A stretch of DNA of 64,000 nt from Clostridiales bacterium CCNA10 (GCA_003573975.1 AP018533.1:2356001-2420000); one strand, 5' to 3'; counted from the stretch's first letter, positions 9,722-18,518 are shown. Notes: generated by a model from the letters alone, not told the origin. Numbers and translations: made by a program.

Positions 9722-9751
9722 CCATGGGCGCGTCTGCGCTCATGGTTTTTT
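9722..9751 (+). terminator. Riboswitch-controlled intrinsic terminator
   Basis: CCATGGGCGC pairs with GCGCTCATGG (one G-U pair) around a GTCT loop, followed by six T. It lies about 50 bases after the lysine aptamer and 55 bases before the start codon, the position of an expression platform. Confidence 0.88.
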
Positions 9752-9805
9752 GTTTGCGCGAAATTGGGCTGTGCGGGCCCAAGCTGTAAAATGGAGGGAA
9801 ACAAA

Positions 9806-11449
9806 ATGAGAAAGAGAAGAAACTGGCTGCCCCTGCTGGCAGTACTGGTCATGGCCGTTCTGGCCATGACCACGGGCGCTTTCGCGGCGGGGGAGGAGGC
9901 TGCGGAGTATGTCAGCCCGTTCCACGCCACCGCCTGGTCCCTGCTGCCCCCGGTGATCGCCATCGGCCTGGCCCTGATCACCAAGGAGGTCTACTCCTCC
10001 CTGTTCATCGGCATCCTGACCGGCGGCCTGCTCTATTCCGGCTTCCAGTTCGAGGGAACCGTGCTCCATGTGTTCCAGGACGGGGTCGTCTCTGTGCTGT
10101 CTGACAGCTACAATGTGGGCATCCTGATCTTCCTGGTCATCCTGGGCGCTATGGTCTGCCTGATGAACAAGGCCGGCGGTTCTGCCGCCTTCGGCCGCTG
10201 GGCCGCCCAGAACATCAAAAGCCGGGTGGGGGCACAGCTGGCCTCCATCGTGCTGGGCGTGCTGATCTTCATCGACGACTACTTCAACTGTCTCACTGTG
10301 GGCTCTGTGATGCGCCCCATCACCGATAAGCACAATGTCTCCCGTGTGAAGCTGGCCTACCTCATTGACGCCACCGCCGCCCCAGTGTGCATCATCGCCC
10401 CCATCAGTTCCTGGGCCGCCGCGGTGTCCAGCTATGTGCCTGACGGCCAGGGCCTGTCCATCTTTATCAAGGCGATCCCCTTTAACTTCTACGCCCTGTT
10501 CACCATTGTGATGATGATCTCTATGGTGGTGATGAAGGTGGAGTTCGGCCCCATGCTCAGGTACGAGCGCAACGCCGTCCAGACGGGGGACCTGTTCTCC
10601 GGCTCCAACCCCTATGCCGGTCTGATCGAGGAGGACTCCGAGGACAGCCGTGGCACAGTGATTGATCTGGTGCTTCCCATCCTCGTCCTGGTGGGCGCCT
10701 GCGTCATCGGGATGCTGTACTCCGGCTCCTTCTTCGACCCCGCCAGCGCCAGCCACATGAACATCGCCTCCGCCTTCTCCAGCTCCGACGCCTCCGTCGG
10801 CCTGATGCTGGGCTCCTCCTTCGGCCTGCTGTTCACCCTGGTGTTCTATGGGCTGCGCCGGGCCATGAGCTTCAAGCAGATGATGGAGTGCATCCCCGAG
10901 GGCTTCAAAGCCATGGTCCCCGCCATCATGATCCTCACCTTTGCCTGGTCCCTGAAGGCCATGACCGACTCTCTGGGATCCACCGAGTTTGTAGAGGCCT
11001 TTGTCAAGACCTATGCTGAGAACTTTGCCTTCTTCCTGCCCGCCATCGTCTTTTTGATCGGCTGCTTCCTGGCCTTCGCCACCGGCACCTCCTGGGGCAC
11101 CTTCGGCATCCTGATCCCCATCACCATGGCCATCTTCCCCCTGGAGGACCCTCTGGGCATCATCTGTATCTCCGCCTGCATGGCCGGCGCGGTGTGCGGT
11201 GACCACTGCTCCCCCATCTCCGATACCACCATCATGGCCTCTGCCGGTGCTCAGTGCGACCATGTGAACCATGTTGCCACCCAGCTGCCCTACGCCATCT
11301 CCTGCGCCGTCATCTCCTTCCTGTCCTATGTGGCGGCCGGCCTGCTGGTCCACTTCGGCGCCCCCGGCATCCTGGCGCTCCCCATTGGCATCGTGATGAT
11401 GCTGGTCTTCCTGACCTTCCTGAAGGCCAAGGGGGACAAGGTGAACTGA
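9806..11449 (+). CDS. nhaC: NhaC-family transporter under lysine riboswitch (probable lysine transporter)
   Basis: A 547-residue polytopic membrane protein of the NhaC/arsB-like ion transporter superfamily with about 11-12 helices. It has a signal-like hydrophobic N terminus ending AFAAG, then the family motifs FIDDYFNCLTVGSVMRPI, GTSWGTFGILIPI and CGDHCSPISDTTIMASAGA. ATG 9806 has GGAGGG eight bases upstream; longer frames would run into the riboswitch. NhaC proteins are classed as Na+/H+ antiporters, but comparative genomics (Rodionov and colleagues) linked lysine-riboswitch-controlled NhaC-like genes (LysW) to lysine uptake. The leader here supports a lysine role. Substrate is inferred, not shown. 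Confidence 0.85.
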   Translation: MRKRRNWLPLLAVLVMAVLAMTTGAFAAGEEAAEYVSPFHATAWSLLPPVIAIGLALITKEVYSSLFIGILTGGLLYSGFQFEGTVLHVFQDGVVSVLSDSYNVGILIFLVILGAMVCLMNKAGGSAAFGRWAAQNIKSRVGAQLASIVLGVLIFIDDYFNCLTVGSVMRPITDKHNVSRVKLAYLIDATAAPVCIIAPISSWAAAVSSYVPDGQGLSIFIKAIPFNFYALFTIVMMISMVVMKVEFGPMLRYERNAVQTGDLFSGSNPYAGLIEEDSEDSRGTVIDLVLPILVLVGACVIGMLYSGSFFDPASASHMNIASAFSSSDASVGLMLGSSFGLLFTLVFYGLRRAMSFKQMMECIPEGFKAMVPAIMILTFAWSLKAMTDSLGSTEFVEAFVKTYAENFAFFLPAIVFLIGCFLAFATGTSWGTFGILIPITMAIFPLEDPLGIICISACMAGAVCGDHCSPISDTTIMASAGAQCDHVNHVATQLPYAISCAVISFLSYVAAGLLVHFGAPGILALPIGIVMMLVFLTFLKAKGDKVN

Positions 11450-11501
11450 TCGTTCCCTCCTCAAAATGCAAAGGGCCTGTTGCAAAATAGGTCTGTAAAC
11501 A

Positions 11502-11540
11502 GGTAGAGTGGGCAGCCCCCAGAGGGCTGCCAACTCTACC
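11502..11540 (+). terminator. Hairpin terminating the NhaC transcript, abutted by an IS end
   Basis: GGTAGAGT with GGCAGCCC pairs with GGGCTGCC and ACTCTACC around a short loop. No T run follows: the terminal inverted repeat of the IS1182 element begins at the next base, so the original T run was probably displaced. Confidence 0.75.
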
Positions 11541-12617
11541 TCAGCTTGTCAAAGAACGCCAGTTCTCAAAACACGAGGACTGGCGTTTTATCATTAAACG
11601 GGGCAAAAATCATGATATAGGAAGCAAAATTAGAAGCATTCCACTTCCCAATAGCAATCTTTTTGAGATTCATGGCAGCATATTTAAGCCTCACCCAAGC
11701 AGAAACCCGGGCCAGACCTCGGTGGTGCGTATACCGCATGGCGTGCTTTTCTTTTGCATCAGCAAAAACACGCTCTATGGTCTCTTTTCTCATGGCACAG
11801 AGTTCCTTGCCACGTTCGGTTTTTCTCAAATGTTCGACCAAATCGAGATATTCCTGCCAGATATGAGTTGTGAGTATCCGCTGTCCGCTCTCATTTGCGC
11901 CACAAACAGTTCTGCAGGGACAGTCTTTGCAGATTTTGGGTGAACTGCGGTAAGTCCGTTTCCCTTCTTTGCTTGTGGTCGTATGCCGCAGTTCATGTCC
12001 TCTGGGACAGGTAAAACTGTCTGTTGCTGCATCATAAGTAAAATCCCAAGGCTTAAATTTATCTTTCTTTCCCTTGTATCGGGTATAGGGAAGGATGGGA
12101 ATTCTGCTGTGTTCCAGAACTTTCTTTGCAATCCAAGGTGTTTTGTATCCGACATCCATCGTTACAAACTTAACTTCGGGAAAACTGTTCGTTACCTGGT
12201 CGTATACTGCGTCCCATGCAGCACTATCGCTTACATTTCCAGCGGTTACCTCAACACCCAACACAAAGCCGTGCTTATCACAGGCAGTATGTGCTTCGTA
12301 CGCAAACTGCCGCTCATGTGCCCCTTTTACAAACATTCCGCAGTCCGGGTCGGTTTTGGACACCGTTTTCTCAACCGTTCCTCCTCCGGAACTTCCCTTA
12401 TTTTCGTCATCATCGTCATCGTTGACTTTCTTACCCAGTTTTTCTCGTTCCTCGGATACCTCTTTGCGAAGTTGTTCCTCGTACACCTTCGCGGCCTTGG
12501 CGACCTGTTCCTTCTGGAACTTCTTTTTATTCGCAGATGCTTTAATATGTGTTCCGTCGATAAAAATCATGCTTGGGTCTACCATCCGGTTGTTCAGTGC
12601 TTTGTTCAAAATATGTG

Positions 12618-12632
12618 CAAAAATTTCTTCAC
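12618..12632 (+). repeat. Left copy of 15-bp target-site duplication of IS30 element
   Basis: CAAAAATTTCTTCAC at 12618-12632 is repeated exactly at 13907-13921 on the other side of the IS30 element. The uninterrupted IS1182 copy 2 has this sequence once (near 47692-47706). Restoring one copy restores the reading frame. Confidence 0.85.
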
Positions 12633-13906
12633 GCAAATTGCAAGTGCAAGTTGGACACCTGCACGGTAGAACTTAGTGAATCAGAGTGACGGTCAGGATG
12701 GAAGCCGCTGGCTTCCGTCCTGGGCGATGCTGCCGCAGCCTTCGGCTGCGTAAACAGAGTCGAGGAACTCGTCAAACAGTTCCTCCGGGGTGCGGTAGCC
12801 AAGCTTCTTGCGAGGCCGTCCGTTCAATTCATCAGCTGCAGCCAAGATATACTCAGCAGAGAAAGCCTCAATGGACACGCCCTTCGGAACAAAGGTTCGA
12901 AACAGCCCGTTGTGGCGTTCGTTTTGGGGACGTTCCCATGAGGTGTAGGGATGCGCAAAGTAGACTGCACAGCCCCAGTTCTCGACCTGACTGAACGCAG
13001 AGAACTCCGAGCCGTTGTCCACGGTAATGGTCTTGAAGACCTGTGAGAACTTGTCTCCGAATTCTCCCCTGAGTGACTGCATGGCGTTCAGAACGGAGTC
13101 TGCATCCTTGCCGGGAATCCGGATGGCAATATAGTTCTCCGTTTTCTTCTCCAACAGGGAAAGGACAACAGCCTCTTTACCGCCCCTCTTGCCGACCACG
13201 GTGTCACCTTCCCAATGACCTTCCTCGATGCGCAGAGCTGCGATCTCAGGCCTCTGAGAAATGTCTGTGCCGAAGCTCTTCTTGTGTTCACGGGGCTTGG
13301 AGTCCTTGTGCTGCTTGCGTTTCATGGTTTCGGGCAGTTCTGTCACAGACAAGTCAAGGCTGCCTGCCCAGACCTCATTGTAAAGCGTGTGGGTGCAGAC
13401 CATCTCCTCTGCTGAAAACAGCCTGTGCAGACGAGCATAGCCGACGCAGGCATCCAAAGACCACTTGTGTTCTTTGACCTGTTCAATTATCCAGCGAATG
13501 AAGCGAGTGCAGTGACAGATTCGGTGTGGTTTCCGAGAACGCTTTCTGTTCGCCTTGTAGACCGCTTCTCCACGCCTTGCCGAGTATCCGGGTTTCCTGC
13601 CCTTGCTGCTCTTTCGGGGCGGTGTGCCGCGCTTTAGCTCGTTCCCAACGGTGGTTGGTGAACATCCGATTGCTCTGGCAATGGCTCTGTTCGTGTAGCC
13701 GGCGTTCTTGAGATGCTGGATTGCGCCTCGTTCCTCTCGCTGTAAGTGCTGTCCCTTCTTGCGTTCTACCGATTCTGTGATATAATCTTGGCAGTCCATA
13801 GTGATTGCCCTCCCTTGGAAGAAGTTGTGTGCAAACTTCATTCTACCATGTGGGGAAAATCACTATGGATTTTTTCTTAGGTGTCCAACTTCATTTTACA
13901 ATCGAC
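12633..13906 (-). mobile_element. IS30-family insertion sequence nested in IS1182
   Basis: A 1274-bp element with imperfect terminal inverted repeats that share the block AAGTTGGACACCT about 17 bases in from each end (12648-12660 and the complement near 13880-13892). It carries one transposase gene on the minus strand, is bounded by the 15-bp duplication, and looks intact. Confidence 0.88.
12693..13799 (-). CDS. IS30-family transposase
   Basis: A 368-residue transposase with an N-terminal helix-turn-helix of the IS30 type (REERGAIQHLKNAGYTNRAI, then IGCSPTTVGNELKRG) and a C-terminal DDE integrase core. Catalytic candidates are Asp in EGDTVVGKRG, Asp in TVDNGSEF and Glu in RPQNERHNGLFR. ATG 13799 is preceded by AGGGAGG; a longer frame to 13841 would run into the inverted repeat. 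No frameshift or stop was seen, so it may still be active. Confidence 0.93.
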   Translation of the reverse strand: MDCQDYITESVERKKGQHLQREERGAIQHLKNAGYTNRAIARAIGCSPTTVGNELKRGTPPRKSSKGRKPGYSARRGEAVYKANRKRSRKPHRICHCTRFIRWIIEQVKEHKWSLDACVGYARLHRLFSAEEMVCTHTLYNEVWAGSLDLSVTELPETMKRKQHKDSKPREHKKSFGTDISQRPEIAALRIEEGHWEGDTVVGKRGGKEAVVLSLLEKKTENYIAIRIPGKDADSVLNAMQSLRGEFGDKFSQVFKTITVDNGSEFSAFSQVENWGCAVYFAHPYTSWERPQNERHNGLFRTFVPKGVSIEAFSAEYILAAADELNGRPRKKLGYRTPEELFDEFLDSVYAAEGCGSIAQDGSQRLPS

Positions 13907-13921
13907 CAAAAATTTCTTCAC
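13907..13921 (+). repeat. Right copy of 15-bp target-site duplication of IS30 element
   Basis: Exact repeat of 12618-12632, directly after the right inverted repeat of the IS30 element. Confidence 0.85.
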
Positions 13922-14345
13922 TCAGCTCCGGGGGAAAGCGTTTGCAAAAGGCATAACTTACCGTTGCAAAGTGAGGAATCTCTTCCAGCAAGCTATATCC
14001 GAGAAACCAACGGTATGCTACGTTTACTTGTATATCCCGGTACGTCTGACGTAAGGACGCGATCCCAAACAAATGCTGAATTAGAACCATCTTGATCAAC
14101 ACTACAGGATCCGTTCCTGGACGCCCGTTGTCTGCGCAATAATATGGACTTAACCGCTCATATAGCCAGTCATAATCCATGACTCTTTCTACTTTTCGGA
14201 GCAGATGGTCTGGGAGGACTAATGCATCCACATCCACCATCACTACATCTTTTCGGGAATCCTTTTTCCAGTTCTCCATATTCAATCCCACTTTTCTCTA
14301 TTATACCAGAAGAACTCCGCCGCTGGCGAGGTTCTTTGACAAGCT

Positions 14346-14381
14346 GAGGGCGCAAGTGATTGGATAATCACTTGCGCCCTC
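14346..14381. terminator. Perfect 16-bp hairpin next to the right end of IS1182 copy 1
   Basis: GAGGGCGCAAGTGATT pairs perfectly with AATCACTTGCGCCCTC around GGAT. The stem begins within the last two bases of the IS inverted repeat. It could be a terminator for the minus-strand kdgK operon, but about 550 bases separate them. Confidence 0.55.
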
Positions 14382-14931
14382 TTGGGGCAACTTATGATGT
14401 TTTGTGTCTCTCCACCCATAAGCGGCGGAGAACAATCAAAAGGGATGTTTTCCCATCGGCTCTCTCTTTCACCGCTATGGGAGACGAGTAAGGTAGCTGG
14501 AGCTACATTTCTTGCTACCCACTCACGGTATCCATTGTCATATTTTTAAAATTCTCCATATCCTTACCAACTACCGAGGGTCCCTTTATCAACCAACGCA
14601 TTTTTTGTGTAAGCCAATCCAACTACCAGCAAGCCAATCTCAGCCTCATCAAAGATTGCGATATATAGCATTCGCTTGCTTTTTCATAGCAGCACATATT
14701 TATTACATACAGTGGATCCACGATACAATTTCTCAGCATTTTTATAGTTCAGGCTTTTCCTCGACACTGCTTTACTCTGAAGCCACCTATAACCTACCTG
14801 CAGGAGCCTAGGCAATATTACTTGGTATTGGAGTTCATTCGCCGTATTCTTTCATAATGCGTAGTTTGTAGTTTTTAGTGAAAAAGATCCATACAACCTT
14901 ATAAGAATGAAGGAGAAATTCCAAAATCAAC
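14382..14931. other. AT-rich gene-free stretch
   Basis: No gene with a credible start and family match was found on either strand. Base composition is clearly more AT-rich than the neighbours, and short minus-strand frames are broken by stops. It may be decayed transferred DNA or a long 3' untranslated region of the kdgK operon. Confidence 0.5.
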
Positions 14932-15960
14932 TCAGCGTTGGATACGGCCGGAACCGTCGCCGCCGGCCAGCTTCTCCACCTCGGAGACGGTGACCATGTT
15001 GTAGTCGCCCTCGATGGTGTGCTTCAGAGCGGAGGCGGCCACGGCGAACTCCACAGCCTCCTGGGTGCTCTTGCCGCTGAGCAGGGAGTAGATCAGACCG
15101 CCGCCGAAGCTGTCGCCGCCGCCCACGCGGTCGATGATGCGCAGCTCGTACTTCTTGGAGAAGCAGTACTCGTTGGAAGCGGTGTCATACAGCATGGCGC
15201 TCCAGCCGTTGTCGGAGGCGGAGTGGGACTCGCGCAGGGTGATGGCCACTTTCTCGAAGCCGAACTTATCCGCCAGCTGCTTGGCCACGGACTTGTAGCC
15301 CTCGTGGTTGATCTCGCCGGCGTAGATGTCGGTGGCCTCAGCCTCAATGCCGAACACGTCCTTGGCGTCCTCCTCGTTGGAGATGCACACGTCTACATAC
15401 TGGCACAGGTCGGTCATGGCCTCCCGGGCCTGCTGGCGGGTCCACAGCTTGCCGCGGTAGTTCAGGTCGCAGGAGATCTTGACCCCGTGGGCCTTGGCGG
15501 CCTTACAGGCCTCCCGGCAGATGTCCACCACATTGGGACCCAGGGCCGGAGTGATGCCGGTGAAGTGGAACCAGTCGACCCCGTTAAAGATCTTGTCCCA
15601 ATCGAAGTCGGCGGTGGAGGCCTCCTGAATGGCGGAGTGAGCGCGGTCATAGATGCACACGGAGCCACGCTGAGAGGCGCCCTTCTCATTGAAGTAGATG
15701 CCCACACGGTCGCCGCCCCGGACGATCATGGAGGTGTCCACGCCGTAGCGGCGCAGGGAGTTCACCGCCGCCTGGCCGATGGCGTGGGCGGGCAGCTTGG
15801 TGACGTAGGCGGCGTCCAGGCCGTAGTTGGCCAGGGAGACGGCTACATTGGCCTCACCGCCGCCGAAGGAGAACTCCAGGTGATCGGCCTGGACGAAGCG
15901 CTCGTAGTTGTAGGGCTGGAGCCGGATCATCAGCTCGCCGAAGGTAACGACTTTTGCCAT
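14932..15960 (-). CDS. kdgK: 2-keto-3-deoxygluconate kinase (PfkB-family sugar kinase)
   Basis: A 342-residue PfkB/ribokinase-family kinase. The N-terminal substrate lid has GGGEANVAVSLANYG near residues 33-47, and the C-terminal signature is RVGGGDSFGGGLIYSLLSG, whose Asp is the catalytic base. It should phosphorylate 2-keto-3-deoxygluconate to KDPG, because the next gene upstream encodes KDPG aldolase. Together they give the lower Entner-Doudoroff branch used for hexuronates. ATG 15960 has AGGAGG nine bases upstream. The sugar is inferred from context. Confidence 0.88.
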   Translation of the reverse strand: MAKVVTFGELMIRLQPYNYERFVQADHLEFSFGGGEANVAVSLANYGLDAAYVTKLPAHAIGQAAVNSLRRYGVDTSMIVRGGDRVGIYFNEKGASQRGSVCIYDRAHSAIQEASTADFDWDKIFNGVDWFHFTGITPALGPNVVDICREACKAAKAHGVKISCDLNYRGKLWTRQQAREAMTDLCQYVDVCISNEEDAKDVFGIEAEATDIYAGEINHEGYKSVAKQLADKFGFEKVAITLRESHSASDNGWSAMLYDTASNEYCFSKKYELRIIDRVGGGDSFGGGLIYSLLSGKSTQEAVEFAVAASALKHTIEGDYNMVTVSEVEKLAGGDGSGRIQR

Positions 15961-16018
15961 GATTTGATTCCTCCTGAATGAATATGGGTGTAGGGAAGGC
16001 GCACGGCGCGCCGGCCGA

Positions 16019-16981
16019 TCATTTCTGCACCAGATGCAGGGCGAAGCCGCCCAGCTCCTCCTGGAGATAGATGGCCTTGGTGCGGCCCTTGGCGTCGGTC
16101 TTGCGGCTGGACTCGTCAAACTTCACGCCCTGAAGGCCCAGGTGGTAGATGGCGCGGTCCACATTGTTGGTGCGGATGGCGATGTGGCCGTGGGCGCCGC
16201 GGCCGGGGGCCTTGTTGCACTCCACAGCGGAGCCGGCGAAGTCGGAGGAGTTGCCGGCCTTGTACTCAAAGCCGAAGATGGCACACAGGGCCTTGGCGGT
16301 CTGCTCCGCCTGGCCGGCGTCCTGGCAGTTGATGCCCACATGACCCAGCTCAAAGCCAAGCATGGTCTTGACGGCGTCCTTGCAGATGCGGGTGATCTCG
16401 TCCCACTTCTCGCCCTCGATCAGGTCCTTCTTCACCATCCAGGTGCCGCCGCAGGCGAAGATGCGGTCATAGCCCAGGTAGTCCATCAGGTTCTTGGTGT
16501 TCACGCCGCCGGTGGGCATGAAGTTCAGCTTGGGGAACACGGGGGCCAGGGCCTTGATGCCATTGACACCGCCGGACTGCTCGGCGGGGAAGAACTTCAC
16601 ATACTCCAGGCCGGCGTTGGCGGCGCGGGTCATGTCGGAGGCGTTGACACAGCCGGGGAGGACCAGCACGCCCTTCTCCTGGCAGTGGGCCACCAGGGCC
16701 TCGTTATAGCCGGGGGAGACGATGAACTTGGCGCCTGCGGCCAGGGCGCGGTCGCACTGCTCCAGGTTGAGCACAGTGCCGGCACCCACCAGCACCTCGG
16801 GGACTTCGGCGGCGATGCGGCGGATGGCCTCCTCACCGGCGGCGGTGCGGAAGGTGACCTCGGCGGCGGGCAGGTCGCCTTTTACCAAGGCGCAGGCCAG
16901 GGGCACGGCTTTGTCCGCGTCGTCAATGGCGATGACGGGGATGATGCCAATTTTAAATATTTGTTCTGAGATCTGCACCAT
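16019..16981 (-). CDS. eda: KDPG/KHG aldolase fused to a C-terminal VOC (glyoxalase-like) domain
   Basis: A 320-residue protein. Residues 1-210 are a class I KDPG/4-hydroxy-2-oxoglutarate aldolase: catalytic Glu41 (EVTFRT), phosphate and substrate loops (GAGTV, SPGYN), and Schiff-base Lys129 (YVKFFPAEQ). It splits KDPG into pyruvate and glyceraldehyde 3-phosphate. Residues 211-320 (LGHVGINCQ, HGHIAIRTNNVDRAIYHL, LQEELGGFALHLVQK) have the beta-alpha-beta-beta-beta pattern of a vicinal oxygen chelate domain. Ordinary Eda is about 210 residues, so this is a true fusion. ATG 16981 has AAGGAG nine bases upstream. First gene of the kdgK operon. The role of the VOC domain is unknown. Confidence 0.9.
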   Translation of the reverse strand: MVQISEQIFKIGIIPVIAIDDADKAVPLACALVKGDLPAAEVTFRTAAGEEAIRRIAAEVPEVLVGAGTVLNLEQCDRALAAGAKFIVSPGYNEALVAHCQEKGVLVLPGCVNASDMTRAANAGLEYVKFFPAEQSGGVNGIKALAPVFPKLNFMPTGGVNTKNLMDYLGYDRIFACGGTWMVKKDLIEGEKWDEITRICKDAVKTMLGFELGHVGINCQDAGQAEQTAKALCAIFGFEYKAGNSSDFAGSAVECNKAPGRGAHGHIAIRTNNVDRAIYHLGLQGVKFDESSRKTDAKGRTKAIYLQEELGGFALHLVQK

Positions 16982-17000
16982 ATTTAACGTCTCCTTTTTG

Positions 17001-17014
17001 ATGTTTCTAAACAT
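17001..17014. promoter_or_regulatory. Candidate operator palindrome upstream of the eda-kdgK operon
   Basis: ATGTTT-CT-AAACAT is a perfect 6-2-6 inverted repeat lying between the ribosome binding site and the AT-rich upstream region of the aldolase gene. Position and symmetry suit a repressor site; the regulator is not in the window. Confidence 0.35.
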
Positions 17015-17051
17015 GAAATCTATCACAAATTACAATATACAGGTAAAGCGA

Positions 17052-18400
17052 TCAACTTTTGGTGGTCGGTTTTCCTGATACCAGGGCCGCACGTCGAGGC
17101 CAGTTGATTTTGCAGACAAAAAACTGGCACAGGACACCTCGCAGCATAAGATCCGCAACCATGGCAATCCAGATGGCGGCAAGGCCCAAACCGCACCGAA
17201 CAAGGAGTATGGGACCAAGCGGCAGCCGTACTGCCCACACCCCCACCAGCACGATAAGAAATGGCGTGCGGCTGTCCCCAGCCCCTCGAAGCACACCGCC
17301 TAGAACAATAGAAAGGCCGTACAGGGGTTCCGAAACGGCAACAATGCGCAGCATATCGGCAGCCAGAGCAATCACCTCTGGATCAGAGGAGAAGCGTCCG
17401 GCCAAGGGCTCTGCGCAGAAAAACAGGAATATCCCGGCCAGGAGTCCGGAGCACATCCCAATTCGTCCGGAGAGCACTCCATATCTTCGGGCCAACACCG
17501 GTTGATTGCCGCCAATCGCCTGCCCCACTGCCGCGGTGGCCGCAAAGGAGCCCCCCTGCGCTGGCAAGTAGCTGATCGCCTCTGCCGTTACCGCAACGTG
17601 GTTGGCTGCCAGAGCAATATTCCCCAAACCGGCAACCATGTGGGTTACAATCAGCTGTCCGCAGCTGAAGCAGGCCCGCTCCAAAAACACAGGAATCCCC
17701 AGTGCCAGTGCCCGCCGTACCACAGACTTTTGGGGACGAAACAACACAACCGCTGTCATCTGCAACGGTCCTTTCCGCAGCGCCATAAACAGCGCCATAG
17801 AAATTCCCATGAGCCCTCCCGACAAGGCAGTCCCTATGGCTGCCCCGGTCACGCCAAGCCCAGCCCCCCAGATGGACAAGGAGCAACCCAGAATGACGAC
17901 CTGCCTTGATGGAAATATTAGCAAATAATTCAAGCAGACATTAAGAAGGTTGGTCCCAGCATTAAACAGCAGAGGCGTTCTGGTATCCCCCGAACATCGG
18001 AGCACGGCAGACAGCACAGCCAGCAGAGCTTGCAGCGGCAGGCCCATGGCATAAAACCAAAGGTAGGCTCTGGCATTCGACAAAATCGTTGGTTCACCTC
18101 CCAGCCACAGAGGAATAAACCAAGACAAAGGGAGCATGCAAACAGCTGCCCCCGTCCCCATCAGCAGAGCACCGCTGGCTGCTTGATGCACCGCAGTTCT
18201 GGCACGGAACAAATCCTGCCCCCCAGCGCGTGGGCGACCTGCACGGAATAACCAACTCCTGCAGCAGCAAACAGTCCCATTAAAAGAAAGCACACCGCGG
18301 CAGTAAGCAGAAGCTGCTCTAAAATCGCTGGCCAGGACAGGCGGAGCAATGTAACAATGGGAACGGCGCTTTGGTTGAGCTGCGTGGAAGGTTCACACAT
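17052..18400 (-). pseudogene. MATE-family efflux transporter, frameshifted
   Basis: The frame from ATG 18400 (after AGAGGTGA) encodes the start of a MATE exporter (LLRLSWPAILEQLL, then GVGYSVQVAHALGG) and then runs out of frame in a G run near 18215-18222. The rest (GGQDLFRARTAVHQAASGALL to the stop at 17052, with GDTRTPLLFN and GDSRTPFLIV repeats) continues in another frame. In addition, about 24 residues usual between helices 1 and 2 seem to be missing after LEQLLLTA. Both defects suggest a dead gene, unless the frameshift is a sequencing error in the homopolymer. It follows the hydantoin island and may once have been part of it. Confidence 0.75.
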
Positions 18401-18489
18401 GGTGTTGTCACCTCTGGGACCCGTGCTCCGCAAAGGGAAGCCGGGAAAGTGGGAACTGTACTGTACGGAATAAAAACCTGCTGCGTCAA

Positions 18490-18518
18490 GGGGCCCGGGG
18501 ACATCTGCCCCGGGCCCC
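18490..18518 (-). terminator. GC-rich hairpin after the amidohydrolase gene
   Basis: GGGGCCCGGGG pairs with CCCCGGGCCCC around a 7-base loop. On the minus strand it lies about 40 bases past the amidohydrolase stop and probably ends the hydantoin operon. The nearest T run is about 15 bases further on. Confidence 0.6.

Larger units (their letters stand above)
11566..14279 (-). pseudogene. IS1182-family transposase, split by IS30 insertion
   Basis: The N-terminal part (14279 to about 13922) contains the DUF772-like region (MVDVDALVLPDHLLRK, CADNGRPGTDPV). The remainder (12632 to 11566) contains the DDE core (IFIDGTHIKA, FVTMDVGYKTPW) and the cysteine cluster CKDCPCRTVC, ending with YAAMNLKKIAIGKW. 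When the 1289 bases of IS30 plus one duplication are removed, the frame is continuous (474 residues). As it stands neither fragment should encode a working enzyme. The ATG 14279 start is shared with copy 2, where the fourth codon is a stop. Confidence 0.88.
11541..14347 (-). mobile_element. IS1182-family insertion sequence, copy 1, interrupted by an IS30 element
   Basis: Termini are 17-base perfect inverted repeats (TCAGCTTGTCAAAGAAC at 11541-11557 and its complement at 14331-14347). Removing the nested IS30 element and one copy of its target duplication leaves a 1518-bp element with one transposase frame of 475 codons. A second copy is at 46806-48129. Both ends touch different perfect hairpins in the flanking DNA, and no direct repeat of the target was recognised. 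Confidence 0.88.

Noticed and set aside
9343..9789. Plus-strand open frame of 148 codons ahead of the NhaC gene
   Set aside because: It runs through the lysine aptamer and terminator, has no ribosome site or family similarity, and is explained by RNA structure.
9740..11533. 597-codon minus-strand frame antisense to the NhaC gene
   Set aside because: His/Gln/Gly-rich antisense shadow; the plus strand encodes a recognisable transporter.
15093..15347. Small minus-strand frame over kdgK
   Set aside because: Out-of-frame shadow within the sugar kinase gene.
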